Positions 11,225 through 21,087 are shown, counted from the first letter of the stretch. The stretch: DNA of 37,965 nt from Fidelibacterota bacterium (GCA_947475365.1 CANJOI010000006.1:1-37965); one strand, 5' to 3'. Program-made: numbers and translations. The notes: generated by a model not told the origin, from the sequence alone.

Positions 11225-11437
11225 AGGACTGCGGGGGCCGGGGGGTTGAGCAGTCCAAAACAGCGGCGCCGCGACTTATCCGTAAGGCGTCCATTTTCCC
11301 GCCATGATTACCCTCCACATGTAGCTCGCCTGCAGGAGAGACCAGGGGTCCTGCGGCGGCGCAACATGGGAAGCGCCAAGGAACAAGAGCCTGGACGGCC
11401 GCAACACCAACACGCAGTGAAAGCTGTAAACACACAA

Positions 11438-14062
11438 ATGAGAATCCTGATCGCGCTTCTGCTGGTCTCGCTGGGTTCCGTGGCGCTGTGGGCCGCCTTC
11501 GACCGCCCCCTCGATGCCCCCGACTGGAAGGGTCAGTTGCGCGGCATCTCCTACAGCCCGTCGCACACCTATACCGGCGCCGATCAGGAAGAGCGCATCA
11601 CCGACGCGCTGATCCGCGACGACCTGGAGAAGCTCTCCAAGTACACCAAGCGGGTGCGCACCTATTCCCAGGACTACAACCAGGACCGCATTCCTTACAT
11701 CGCCAAGGAACTCGGCATGAAGGTTTCGCTCGGCATCTGGCTGGGCAAGGACGAGGCGGCGAATGACGTGCAGATGGCCAAGGCGATCAAGGCCGTCAAC
11801 GACAATCCGGGTGTCATCGACCGCGTGTTCGTGGGCAACGAAGCCATCGGCGTGCGCGCCGAGCTGACGCCCGAACAGGTCGCCGGCTACATCAAGCGCT
11901 TCAAGAAGGCGATCATCAACAAACGTATCGAAGTCGGCACCACCGAAGTGTGGCCGACCTGGACCGAGCGCAAGGACATGGACGTGGTCGCCAAGGCCGC
12001 GGACTTCGTCGGCATCCACATCCTGCCGTACTGGGACGGCATCGCCGCCGACAAGGCGATGGACTACGTCAACACCAGCTACGCCCTGGTGCAGAAAAAA
12101 TACCCCGGCAAGAAGGTCGTGATCGGCGAAACCGGCTGGCCCTCGGAAGGCCGCGTCAAGAAGGGCTCCGTGCCGTCGGCTGCCGTCGAAGCCGCCTACC
12201 TGCGCAACTTCCTGCCGCTCGCCATCGCCAAGAACTATGACTACTACATCATGGAAGCCTTCGATCAGCCCTGGAAGGCCGAGCAGGAAGGCGCCGTGGG
12301 CGCGTTCTGGGGCATGTTCAATGCCGAAGGCGGCCCCAAATTCTCCTTCACTGGTCCGCTGTCGTCCTTCGACCAGTGGGCGCGCTACGGCACCGCCGCC
12401 GCCATCACCACCTTCGCCATCGGCCTTATCGTTTTCATGCTCATGCCCTCGGTCGGTATGGCCGGCTATATCCTGATGGCCTCGATCATCGCCCTGATCG
12501 TCTCGGGCGCCCTGTTCGTGGTCGACGCATCGAGCCTGACCTACATCTCGTGGGGTACGCTGGGTGCGGCCGTGTTCATCGTGCCGGTGACCGGGTTCAC
12601 CGCGCTGCTCTTGATCACCGAAACCGTGGAATGGGCGCTCTCTCTGTGGCGCGTGCGCCGCAGCCCGCTGCCGCAGGTGCAGATGACCCAGTTCCCCAAG
12701 GTCTCGATCCACGTCGCCACCTACAACGAGCCGCCGGAGATGGTGATCGAGACGCTGAACGCGCTCTCGCGCCTGGACTACGAGAACTTCGAAGTCATCC
12801 TGCTGGACAACAACACCAGCGACGAAGCCCTGTGGCGCCCGGTTCAGGCCCACGCCCAGGTCCTTGGCCCGCGTTTCCGCTTCTACCACTTCGAGAACAT
12901 GCGCGGCTTCAAGGCCGGCGCCCTCAACAAGGCGCTGGAGCTGACCCACCCCGACGCGCAGTTCATCGGCGTGGTCGACAGCGACTACCAGGTGAACCCG
13001 GAGTGGCTGAAGACCGTAATTCCGGCGTTCAACACGTCGAAGGTCGCCGTGGTCCAGGCGCCGCAGGATTACCGCGACGCCGGCGAAAGCCTGTTCAAGA
13101 AACTGTGCTTCGAGGAATACGCCACCTTCTTCCAGGTCGGCATGGTCGAGCGCAACGAGAGCAACGCGATCATCCAGCACGGCACCATGTGCGTCGTGCG
13201 CCGTTCGGCGCTGGAAGAAGTCGGCGGCTGGTCGGAGTGGTGCATCACCGAGGACACAGAACTGGGCTTGCGCCTGTTCGAAGCCGGCTACACGGCCAAC
13301 TACACGCCCAAGAGCATGGGTAAAGGCCTGATGCCGGACACCTATGACGCGTACAAGGCGCAGCGCTACCGCTGGGTTTACGGCGCCATGCAGATCATGA
13401 AGCGCCACACCGGGTCGATCTTCGCCGGCAAGTCGCAGCTGACCCTCGCCCAGCGCTATCACTTCGTCGCTGGCTGGCTGCCGTGGATGGCGGATGCCTT
13501 CGCGCTTCTGTTCGGCGTGCTGGCGCTGGTGTGGACGGCCCTGGTCGCGATCGCGCCCAAGATGTTCGACGTCCCGCTGACCGCGCTGTCGTCGGTCGCG
13601 CTGGCGCTGTTCACGGTCAAGACCCTGAAGACCCTGACCCTGCACCGCAGCAAGGTCAGCAAAGGCATCGTCGGCGCGCTCGCCGCCGCCGTGACCGGCC
13701 TGTCGCTGTCCTACACGGTGGGCAAGGCCGTGATCTCGGGCGTACTGACCTCCAACAAGCCGTTCATGCGCACCCCGAAGTGCGAGGACGCCGCGCCTTG
13801 GACCCACGCCCTGCGCATCGCCAAGTTCGAAGTCTGCATGCTGGCGGGCACGATCATCGCCATCGCCAACAGCTTCATCATGCACAAGGTGGATGACCCG
13901 GCGGACGTCACCTGGGTCGCGGCGCTGGCCGTGCTCGCGGTGCCTTACGCTTCGGCGGTGCTCGTGGCCCTGGGGTCGTCGGCCGGCCTCGGCCAGCGCG
14001 CCCTGCCGGCCCAGGATCTCACACCGGCGTACCCCGCGCAGAAACTCGAGCAGGCGGCCTAA
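11438..14062 (+). CDS. ndvB: GH17-like domain fused to a GT2 glycosyltransferase with TM helices; beta-(1,3)-glucan synthase of NdvB type
   Basis: GH17: GISYSPSHTYTG, VFVGNEAIGVR, VVIGETGWPSEG. GT2: VDSDYQVNPEW, TEDTELGLRLFEAGY, QRYRWVYGAMQ. Start set at ATG 11438 (MRILIALLLVSLGSVALWAAF). Confidence 0.88.
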   Translation: MRILIALLLVSLGSVALWAAFDRPLDAPDWKGQLRGISYSPSHTYTGADQEERITDALIRDDLEKLSKYTKRVRTYSQDYNQDRIPYIAKELGMKVSLGIWLGKDEAANDVQMAKAIKAVNDNPGVIDRVFVGNEAIGVRAELTPEQVAGYIKRFKKAIINKRIEVGTTEVWPTWTERKDMDVVAKAADFVGIHILPYWDGIAADKAMDYVNTSYALVQKKYPGKKVVIGETGWPSEGRVKKGSVPSAAVEAAYLRNFLPLAIAKNYDYYIMEAFDQPWKAEQEGAVGAFWGMFNAEGGPKFSFTGPLSSFDQWARYGTAAAITTFAIGLIVFMLMPSVGMAGYILMASIIALIVSGALFVVDASSLTYISWGTLGAAVFIVPVTGFTALLLITETVEWALSLWRVRRSPLPQVQMTQFPKVSIHVATYNEPPEMVIETLNALSRLDYENFEVILLDNNTSDEALWRPVQAHAQVLGPRFRFYHFENMRGFKAGALNKALELTHPDAQFIGVVDSDYQVNPEWLKTVIPAFNTSKVAVVQAPQDYRDAGESLFKKLCFEEYATFFQVGMVERNESNAIIQHGTMCVVRRSALEEVGGWSEWCITEDTELGLRLFEAGYTANYTPKSMGKGLMPDTYDAYKAQRYRWVYGAMQIMKRHTGSIFAGKSQLTLAQRYHFVAGWLPWMADAFALLFGVLALVWTALVAIAPKMFDVPLTALSSVALALFTVKTLKTLTLHRSKVSKGIVGALAAAVTGLSLSYTVGKAVISGVLTSNKPFMRTPKCEDAAPWTHALRIAKFEVCMLAGTIIAIANSFIMHKVDDPADVTWVAALAVLAVPYASAVLVALGSSAGLGQRALPAQDLTPAYPAQKLEQAA

Positions 14063-14092
14063 CCGCCGGCTTCTGATCAGGCGTTCAAGACC

Positions 14093-14126
14093 AAAAGGGC
14101 CTCCAGCGGTGGAGGCCCTTTTTTCT
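14093..14126 (+). terminator. Rho-independent terminator after ndvB
   Basis: AAAAGGGCCTCCA-GCGG-TGGAGGCCCTTTTTTCT, long perfect stem with T tract. Confidence 0.92.
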
Positions 14127-14893
14127 TAGGTCAGGGATTTGTAGTCCCGCCATTCGGGACTGAGCACGCCCGCCACCTCCCGGATCGCGTCGCGCTGTTC
14201 CGGCGGCACCTGTTCCCATGGAGTCACCGTGGTGCGGATCGAGAACACGACGGCCGCGGTGACCGGCAACTTCAGGAATCCCTGTTCCTCGCGGCGCAGG
14301 AAGAACCCGGTGTCCGCCGCGGGATCCACCGGTGCGACGGGCAGGGGAAGATGCAAAGCAGAGGAGGACGCGAGGCCCCAGTTGCCGCGGGTATAGGCGC
14401 GCTCGGGCCGCAGGCGCGCGAGGAAGCGGTCCACCGGCCCGGCCAGCGCCGTCTCATACTCCGGCACGGGACCGTGGATCGCGGACAGACCCTTGCCGAT
14501 CTTCTCCGCCAGGCGCCAGCGATTGGGAAAGCACAACACGCCGGCGACAAGCCGGTACGTTTCGCCGTCGGCCGCGAGCAGCAGCAGGTCCTCGGCCACG
14601 GCGCCGGCCATGGCGGCGAGCACCGGCAAGGCGCCGCCTTCGGCGATGCGGAGGCCGCGCGCGCGTAAGACAGCCGCAAGCTCCGCCACCGGCGCGTCGC
14701 CTTCCGGGATGGCCGCCAGCACCTCGGCGGGCTTTTCCGCTGCCAGGGCGCGGCGCTGCGCGAGCAAGACCGCGTCGCCGGGTCTGGGCGCGAGCCATGC
14801 CGCCGTCTCCAATGGACCCAAGCCGATCCTGAGCGGGTTCAGTTCCGCCGGCGAGAGGACCGGATCGCTCAGGTTTGGATCACGGGCGCTCAA
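14126..14893 (-). CDS. DUF3445 / heme-dependent oxidative N-demethylase-like protein
   Basis: FPNRWRLAEKIGKGLSAIHGPVPEYE...VDRFLARLRPERAYTRGNWGL matches my recollection of the DUF3445 core. Confidence 0.75.
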   Translation of the reverse strand: MSARDPNLSDPVLSPAELNPLRIGLGPLETAAWLAPRPGDAVLLAQRRALAAEKPAEVLAAIPEGDAPVAELAAVLRARGLRIAEGGALPVLAAMAGAVAEDLLLLAADGETYRLVAGVLCFPNRWRLAEKIGKGLSAIHGPVPEYETALAGPVDRFLARLRPERAYTRGNWGLASSSALHLPLPVAPVDPAADTGFFLRREEQGFLKLPVTAAVVFSIRTTVTPWEQVPPEQRDAIREVAGVLSPEWRDYKSLT

Positions 14894-16496
14894 TGCGCAT
14901 CCAGCGGGTGCGGTGTGTGCTGGTGGCGTTTTCCGCGTACCCCTTTACATGCGGAGCCACCAATTCCCGGTATGAGGACACTGCCAGCGGGATCACGCCA
15001 CTTTCATCCAAGGCCAGTTGCTCTGCCTTAGCGAGAATGCCGGCGCGTAAATCCAGATCCTGAGTGTTCTGGGCCTCGTCCATCATGCGGTCATAAGCTT
15101 GATTGGCGTAGCCTTGGTAGTTGTACGGGCCGGCGCGGGAGTCGAGGAGGGATAAGAAGGTCAGGGGGTCGTTGTAGTCCGCGCCCCAGGCCGCCACGCC
15201 CAGGGTGAAGTCAAACATCTGCAGGGCGGTGTAATAGACCTTGGATTCACTGAGAAAGATGTGTGGGACGATGCCGCATTCCTGCAGTAGCGCTGCTGCA
15301 GTGATGATCACCCGGCGGGTGTTGGGAAGCGCCATGGTTCGGAATTCAAATTCCAGAGGATGCTGGGCGGTATACCCGGCCTCCGCCAACAGGCGGCGCG
15401 CTTCGGCCCGCCGTCTGTCCATGGGCCAGTCCTTGAAATCGAGCTGTGCTGCGTTGTGGTACCCGGCGGTGCCGGGGGGTACGAAGGAATAGGCCGGGAC
15501 CGCACCCGCTTTGATAACCTTTTCGGTTAGGAGTTCGCGGTCCAGGCACAAGGAAACCGCTCTGCGCGTCCTGGCATCGCTGAAGGGCGGCTTGCGGACA
15601 TTGCCGACGATGTAGTCGATAGCAAGCTGGGGGACCACATGCGCCTGGCCCGGGAAATCTCGGTTGATGATCGGCATATCGTCGATCGGGAAACCGTACT
15701 TGCCGAGAAAAGCGTCGATCTGTCCGGCGCGATAACGGGCGAAGGCCGTGGACTCGACCTCCAGCGGGATGAACTGGACGGTGTCGATTGCGACGTTGGC
15801 GGCGTCGTAGAATTTCGGGTTCTTCCGGAGGGCAATGTGGTCGTGGGGGACCCATTCGGTCAGAGTATAGGCGCCGTTGGACACCATGACCCCGGGCTTG
15901 ACCCAGTCGTCGCCGTACTTCCGCACCGCGTGCTCGGGGATGGGGTAGGCGGTGTAATGGGCCAGAAGGCCGGGGAGGAATGGCGTGGGCTTTTCTAAAA
16001 TGATCTCCAGCGTGCTGTCGTCGAGCGCGCGCACCCCCACCTGATCCGTTGGCAATTTACCGGCGTTGACCTTTTCGGCGTTCTTGATGGCGTATTGGAT
16101 AAAGGCATAGCGGGACGCGGTTTTGGGATCGAGTACGCGCCGGAACCCGAACACGAAGTCCGAGGCCTTCAAAGGTTCGCCGTCGGACCAGACCTGACCT
16201 GGCCGCAAAGTGAAAGTCCAGGTCAGGCCGTCCGGGCTGGTGGTCCAGCGCTGGGCGGCGCCGGGAATCGGGTCGGCCTTGGCGTCTTCGGTGGTCAGGG
16301 GCAGAAACATGTCGCCCAGGATGGCGTTTTCCCAATGGCTGCCGGCACGGTGGGGATCGAGGCTCTCGGGCTCGGCATCGTTGCCACGGCGCAGGATGGT
16401 CTCGGCGCGCGCATCTGCCGGAACGGCAGTCACGCCAAGGGTCAAGGTCCAGCTGCAGGACCAAGCCAGCATCACGTTGCGGAGCACGGCTCTCAT
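14880..16496 (-). CDS. Peptide/oligopeptide ABC transporter substrate-binding protein (SBP_bac_5)
   Basis: Signal peptide, RRGNDAEPESLDPHRAGSHWENAILGDMFLPL, LTWTFTLRPGQVWSDGEPLKASDFVFGFRRVLDP; start at MRAVLRNVMLAW preferred (track start 16538). Confidence 0.9.
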   Translation of the reverse strand: MRAVLRNVMLAWSCSWTLTLGVTAVPADARAETILRRGNDAEPESLDPHRAGSHWENAILGDMFLPLTTEDAKADPIPGAAQRWTTSPDGLTWTFTLRPGQVWSDGEPLKASDFVFGFRRVLDPKTASRYAFIQYAIKNAEKVNAGKLPTDQVGVRALDDSTLEIILEKPTPFLPGLLAHYTAYPIPEHAVRKYGDDWVKPGVMVSNGAYTLTEWVPHDHIALRKNPKFYDAANVAIDTVQFIPLEVESTAFARYRAGQIDAFLGKYGFPIDDMPIINRDFPGQAHVVPQLAIDYIVGNVRKPPFSDARTRRAVSLCLDRELLTEKVIKAGAVPAYSFVPPGTAGYHNAAQLDFKDWPMDRRRAEARRLLAEAGYTAQHPLEFEFRTMALPNTRRVIITAAALLQECGIVPHIFLSESKVYYTALQMFDFTLGVAAWGADYNDPLTFLSLLDSRAGPYNYQGYANQAYDRMMDEAQNTQDLDLRAGILAKAEQLALDESGVIPLAVSSYRELVAPHVKGYAENATSTHRTRWMRIERP

Positions 16497-16600
16497 GCCG
16501 GCACGGTATCGCAGAATCCCGCCGTGAGTCTCTTGCATGAAGCGGGTGATGCTGGCACAGGATGCGCCTTACCTTATGCCGTCGCACCCCAGGCTGGGTT

Positions 16601-18430
16601 ATGCCCTTTACGTCCACCCGCCGCCGTTTCCTGCTTGCAACCGGAGCCGCTTTCGCGTCCCTCGGGGCGCCGGCAATCCGGGCCGCGAACGATCCCGCGC
16701 TCGCGACCATGCGCCTTAATGGCTGGCTGGAAACCCGGTTTGACGCCTGGCTGGCGGCCAGCCCCCTGCAGCAGACCGCCCTCGGCCTTAAAACCAACCT
16801 CGACCGGTGGGATGACCTCACGCCGCAGCGCTTCGCCGCCGACAAGGCGCGCGCCGAGAAGGATCTCGCGGACCTGCGCGACAATTTCGGCGCCGACGAG
16901 CTGTCCACGGAAGGGCGGCTCAGTTACCGGCTCTATGAGTACGAGTCGGAAAAGCGCATCAGTGACGCGCGCTGGCGGGGTCTCGACTATCCCGTCAACC
17001 AGCAGTCCGGCTGGCAGCAGCAGATCGCCAGCTTCCTCATCAATATCCATCGCATCGACACCGTCGAGGACGCCCAGGCCTACGTCGCCCGCCTGAACGG
17101 CGTGGCCGGGCTGATCGACCAGGTGATGGCGCTCATGCGCGAGGCCGAGGACAAAGGGGCGCTGGCGCCGCGCTTCGTCTATGGCCACGTCCTGCGCGAC
17201 TGCCGCAACCTGCTCACCGGCGCGCCGTTTGGCCCCGGGACCGATAGCCCGTTGTACGCGGATTTCACCGCCAAGCTCGACGGCGTCAGGGATTCTGGGA
17301 ATAAAGAAGGCCGGGTGATCAAGCAGGCCTTGCGCGCCGATGCGGCCCAGGCTTTGAGCGATGTGGTGGCGCCGGCCTACCGCAAGCTCATGGCCCTTGC
17401 CGAGGCCCAACGGTCGCGGGCGGGGACGGACGACGGCGTCTGGCGCTTGCCGGAGGGCGAGGCCTACTACGCGCATCAGCTGGCCGCCGCCACCACCACC
17501 GCCATGACCGCGGCCGAGATCCACGCGTTCGGCCTGAGCGAAGTGGCGCGCCTCCAGGACGAGATCCGCGCGCGCATGCCCAAGGTGGATTTCACCGGAG
17601 ACTTGCCGGGGTTCTTTTCCTTTCTCCGGTCCGACGCCCGTTTCCGCTATCCGCAGACCTCCGGCGGCAAGGCGGCGTATCTCGCGCGCACCCGCGAGGT
17701 CATCGCCGCCATGGACGCACGACTCCTGGAGGCGTTCTCGCGCCGGCCGGCGGGAGACCTTGTGGTGCAGGCGGTGCCGGCGTTCCGCGAACAGTCGGCC
17801 ACCAGCGCCTTCTACCAGGGGCCGGGGGCCTACGACGGGCGGCCCGGAACCTATTTCGTCAACACCTACGATATGGCCGCGCTGCCGACCTATGAACTGG
17901 AAGCGGTCGCCTATCACGAGACCATTCCCGGCCATCACCTGCAGGTGTCCTATGCCCGGGCGTTGTCGGACCTGCCGCGCTTCCGGAGATTCTCAGGCAG
18001 CTTCATTGCCTATAGCGAAGGCTGGGGCCTGTACTGCGAGCGTCTGGCCAAGGACATGGGGTTTTACCAGGACCCCTATGCCGACATCGGCCGGCTCACC
18101 AGCGAGTTGTGGCGCGCCTGCCGGCTGGTGGTCGATACCGGGATCCACGCGCCGGAGACAAAGTGGAGCCGCGAGAAGGCCATCGCCTATCTCCAGGAGA
18201 ACACCCCCAACACCGCCGGCGACATCGTCAATTCGGTCGAGCGTTATATCGTCAACCCCGGCCAGGCCACGGCCTACAAGGTCGGCATGAACCGGATCAT
18301 CGCCGCGCGCGAAGACGCCAAGGCCCGGCTCGGGGACAGATTCGACCTCAAGGAGTTCCACGATGTGGTGTTAAACCACGGCCCCCTGCCGCTGACGATG
18401 CTGGCGGAGAATGTCGCGGCTTTAATTTAG
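16601..18430 (+). CDS. DUF885 family protein, Tat-type signal
   Basis: N-term MPFTSTRRRFLLATGAAFASLGAPAIRA (RRRFLL Tat motif); YELEAVAYHETIPGHHLQVS, YSEGWGLYCERLAKDMG (HExxxGHH metal site of DUF885). Confidence 0.9.
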   Translation: MPFTSTRRRFLLATGAAFASLGAPAIRAANDPALATMRLNGWLETRFDAWLAASPLQQTALGLKTNLDRWDDLTPQRFAADKARAEKDLADLRDNFGADELSTEGRLSYRLYEYESEKRISDARWRGLDYPVNQQSGWQQQIASFLINIHRIDTVEDAQAYVARLNGVAGLIDQVMALMREAEDKGALAPRFVYGHVLRDCRNLLTGAPFGPGTDSPLYADFTAKLDGVRDSGNKEGRVIKQALRADAAQALSDVVAPAYRKLMALAEAQRSRAGTDDGVWRLPEGEAYYAHQLAAATTTAMTAAEIHAFGLSEVARLQDEIRARMPKVDFTGDLPGFFSFLRSDARFRYPQTSGGKAAYLARTREVIAAMDARLLEAFSRRPAGDLVVQAVPAFREQSATSAFYQGPGAYDGRPGTYFVNTYDMAALPTYELEAVAYHETIPGHHLQVSYARALSDLPRFRRFSGSFIAYSEGWGLYCERLAKDMGFYQDPYADIGRLTSELWRACRLVVDTGIHAPETKWSREKAIAYLQENTPNTAGDIVNSVERYIVNPGQATAYKVGMNRIIAAREDAKARLGDRFDLKEFHDVVLNHGPLPLTMLAENVAALI

Positions 18431-18453
18431 AAGCGGAGAGTTGGGGGCGGGAT

Positions 18454-18897
18454 CTAAAGCCTGCGGGTCATGCGGACGTGCTCGATGTCCGCCTCAACGA
18501 AACGGCCGCCCTCGGATGCGAACCCCATGGCGGCATAGAAGCCTTCCACCGCCACCTGGGCGTTGAGAACCGCCGTGGCGTATCCCTGCTTCCTGGCGTG
18601 CGCCAGAACGGCCTCCATCAGGGCCCAGCCGGCCTTGCGATTCCGGTGCGCTGCCAGCACCGCCACCCGCTCGATCTTGGCAAGGCCATGGTAGTCCCGG
18701 AGCCGTGCCGCGCCGATGGCGGTGTCGCTGTCGAAAATCAGGAAATGGTCGCAAGCCGGATCGCGCCCATCCCACTCGATCTCCGGCGGCACCCGCTGCT
18801 CCCCGCAAAACACCTCGGTGCGGATGCGCCGGGCGTCAGCCAAGCGCGCGTCGTCCCCTCCCGCCTCATCAAGGCTGAAATGGACAATCCGCAACAT
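18454..18897 (-). CDS. GNAT family N-acetyltransferase
   Basis: IRTEVFCGEQRVPPEIEWDGRDP...AIGAARLRDY...IERVAVLAAHRNRKAGWALMEAVLAHARKQGY...YAAMGF. Confidence 0.9.
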   Translation of the reverse strand: MLRIVHFSLDEAGGDDARLADARRIRTEVFCGEQRVPPEIEWDGRDPACDHFLIFDSDTAIGAARLRDYHGLAKIERVAVLAAHRNRKAGWALMEAVLAHARKQGYATAVLNAQVAVEGFYAAMGFASEGGRFVEADIEHVRMTRRL

Positions 18898-18904
18898 CAG
18901 GCCC

Positions 18905-19933
18905 CTATGGGTGGTCGAGCCAGGATGGGACGGGCAGGCCCTTGGATTTCAGGAACGCCACGTTGAACAGCTTGCTCTGGTAGCGGGCGCCGGAATCGGT
19001 GAGGAAGGTGACGATGGTTTTGCCCGGCCCCAGCTTCTTGGCCAGGCGCATGGTGCCGGCGATATTCACCCCGGTGGAGCCGCCCACGCAGATGCCCTCA
19101 TCCTTCACCAGGTCGAACACAATGGGCAGGGCTTCGGCGTCGGTGATCTGGAACTGATCGTCCACCGGCGCGCCGTCCATATTGGCGGTGATACGGCCCT
19201 GGCCGATGCCTTCGGTGATGGACGTGCCCTCGGCCTTCAACTGGCCGTGGGCGTAGAAATTGTAAAGCGCGGCGCCCATGGGATCGGCCAGGGCGATGAC
19301 CACATCGCGGTTGCGTTCCTTCAGGCCCATGCCGACGCCGGCCAGGGTGCCGCCGGTGCCGACCGCCGAGACGAAGCCGTCGATGCGTCCATCGACGTCC
19401 GCCCAGATTTCGGCGGCGGTTTCGCGGGCATGGCCGTTGCGGTTGGCCAGGTTGTCGAACTGGTTGGCCCAGATGGCGCCATGGGCTTCGCTCCGCGACA
19501 GCTCCTCGGCCAGCCGCTGGGAGAATTTGACATAGTGGTTGGGATCGGCCGCCGGCACCGCCTTCACCTCGCGCACATCCGCGCCCATCAGGCGCAGCAG
19601 GTCCTTTTTCTCCGTGCTCTGAGTCTCCGGAACGACGATGACGCAGCGGTAGCCCTTGGCGTTGCCGACCACGGTCAGGCCGATGCCGGTATTCCCGGCC
19701 GTGCCTTCCACGATCACCCCGCCCGGCTTCAACAGGCCGCGGGCCTCGGCGTCCTCGATAATGAATTTGGCGGTGCGGTCTTTGATGGAGCCGCCCGGGT
19801 TGGCGTATTCGGCCTTGGCCAGGATGGTGCAGCCGGTCAGCTCCGACGCCTTGCGCAGCTTGATCATCGGGGTGTTGCCGATGGCGGCGACCACATCTTT
19901 GACCGGGGCGCGGCCGAGGGACGGTGAGGGCAT
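18905..19933 (-). CDS. cysK: Cysteine synthase A (O-acetylserine sulfhydrylase family)
   Basis: IGNTPMIKL, AEYANPGGSIKDRTAKFI (PLP lysine), EGTAGNTGIGL, VGTGGTLAGVG, GGSTGVNIAGTM. Alternative upstream start 19975. Confidence 0.93.
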   Translation of the reverse strand: MPSPSLGRAPVKDVVAAIGNTPMIKLRKASELTGCTILAKAEYANPGGSIKDRTAKFIIEDAEARGLLKPGGVIVEGTAGNTGIGLTVVGNAKGYRCVIVVPETQSTEKKDLLRLMGADVREVKAVPAADPNHYVKFSQRLAEELSRSEAHGAIWANQFDNLANRNGHARETAAEIWADVDGRIDGFVSAVGTGGTLAGVGMGLKERNRDVVIALADPMGAALYNFYAHGQLKAEGTSITEGIGQGRITANMDGAPVDDQFQITDAEALPIVFDLVKDEGICVGGSTGVNIAGTMRLAKKLGPGKTIVTFLTDSGARYQSKLFNVAFLKSKGLPVPSWLDHP

Positions 19934-20119
19934 GGGTCTAAATCCTGAGGACAGCCTGGAATGGGAGTGGGCCATATCCCGGAGCCACCCGCAAAGACAA
20001 AACCGGCGGGCCCGGGGCGGCGGGGAAAGGCCGGCGGGAGAAAATGCTTCTCTGACGCCCGCGGCCGCATAGTAGTCTTATCTCTCTCAGGTCCCCCACC
20101 CCGAACCCCGGGAAAACGC

Positions 20120-21085
20120 ATGGTTCCGTTCCGTTCCCGCACCTATACCTCGTTCGACGGGGTGCAGCTTCACTACCGTGATTACGCCCCGGCGAGCGCC
20201 GCTGGCGGTGCGGGCCGCGCGACGGTGTTGTGCCTGCCGGGCCTCACCCGCAACGCCCGGGATTTCGAGGATCTGGCGGCGCACTTGTCCCGCCGGGGTC
20301 ACCGGGTCCTGTGCGCCGACCTGCGGGGCAGGGGCGGATCGGCTTTTGCTCCCGACCCCATGACCTATGTGCCGGCGATCTATGTCCGGGATATCGAGAC
20401 CCTGCTGGATGTGAACGGCTTGGCCGAGGTCGCCATCGTCGGCACGTCACTGGGCGGCATCATGGCCATGATCATCGCGGCGGTGATGCCTTTCCGGCTG
20501 CTGGGCGCGGTGCTCAACGACGTTGGCCCCGACCTCGACCCCGCCGGCATGGCGCGGATCGGCCAATTCGTGGGCAAGTCGGTGCCGGTGGCGACCTGGG
20601 ACGATGCCGCCGCGGCGATCAAAAGGGGCGAGGCGGCGTTCTATCCCGGCTTCGGCCCGGACGACTGGATGCGTCAGGCCAAGCGCCGGTTCGTGCTCAT
20701 GCCCGATGGCCGCCTGCGGGCCGACTACGATCTCGATATCGCCAAACCGTTCGCGGTGGCTTTCGCGCCCGTCAGCCTGTGGCCGTTTTTTGCCGCCTTC
20801 CGGGACATTCCGGTATTGGCGGTGCGCGGGGGATTGTCGGATTTGCTCTCCGCCGAGGGCCTTGCGCGCATGCAGCAGGTTAAGCCGGACCTGGAGCATG
20901 TGACCGTCCCCAACCGGGGGCACGTTCCGTTGTTGGACGAACCGGAAATCGCCCCGGTCCTGGACCGGTTCCTGGAAGGTTTACCGCCGCGTCTCGCCGC
21001 ACTGACCCGGCTCAAGCGGCGGTGGCGGGCGGCTCTGTTTCTTTGGGCGGCGCGCCGCGCGGTCAAAAACGCCCGCCGGCAATGA
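20120..21085 (+). CDS. Alpha/beta hydrolase
   Basis: VLCLPGLTRNARDFEDLAAHLSRRGHRVLCADLRGRGGS, VGTSLGGIMAM (G-x-S-x-G nucleophile elbow), VPNRGHVPLLDEPE (catalytic His). Confidence 0.93.
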   Translation: MVPFRSRTYTSFDGVQLHYRDYAPASAAGGAGRATVLCLPGLTRNARDFEDLAAHLSRRGHRVLCADLRGRGGSAFAPDPMTYVPAIYVRDIETLLDVNGLAEVAIVGTSLGGIMAMIIAAVMPFRLLGAVLNDVGPDLDPAGMARIGQFVGKSVPVATWDDAAAAIKRGEAAFYPGFGPDDWMRQAKRRFVLMPDGRLRADYDLDIAKPFAVAFAPVSLWPFFAAFRDIPVLAVRGGLSDLLSAEGLARMQQVKPDLEHVTVPNRGHVPLLDEPEIAPVLDRFLEGLPPRLAALTRLKRRWRAALFLWAARRAVKNARRQ

Positions 21086-21087
21086 AA

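Noticed and set aside
11192-11437. N-terminal extension of the ndvB ORF to 11192
   Set aside because: Would translate through a strong intrinsic terminator hairpin; ATG 11438 begins a normal membrane/signal segment.
11276-13885. 869-aa minus-strand ORF opposite ndvB
   Set aside because: In codon register with a clear GH17-GT2 gene; His/Arg/Gly/Val-rich composition with no motifs; explained by codon bias of the sense gene.
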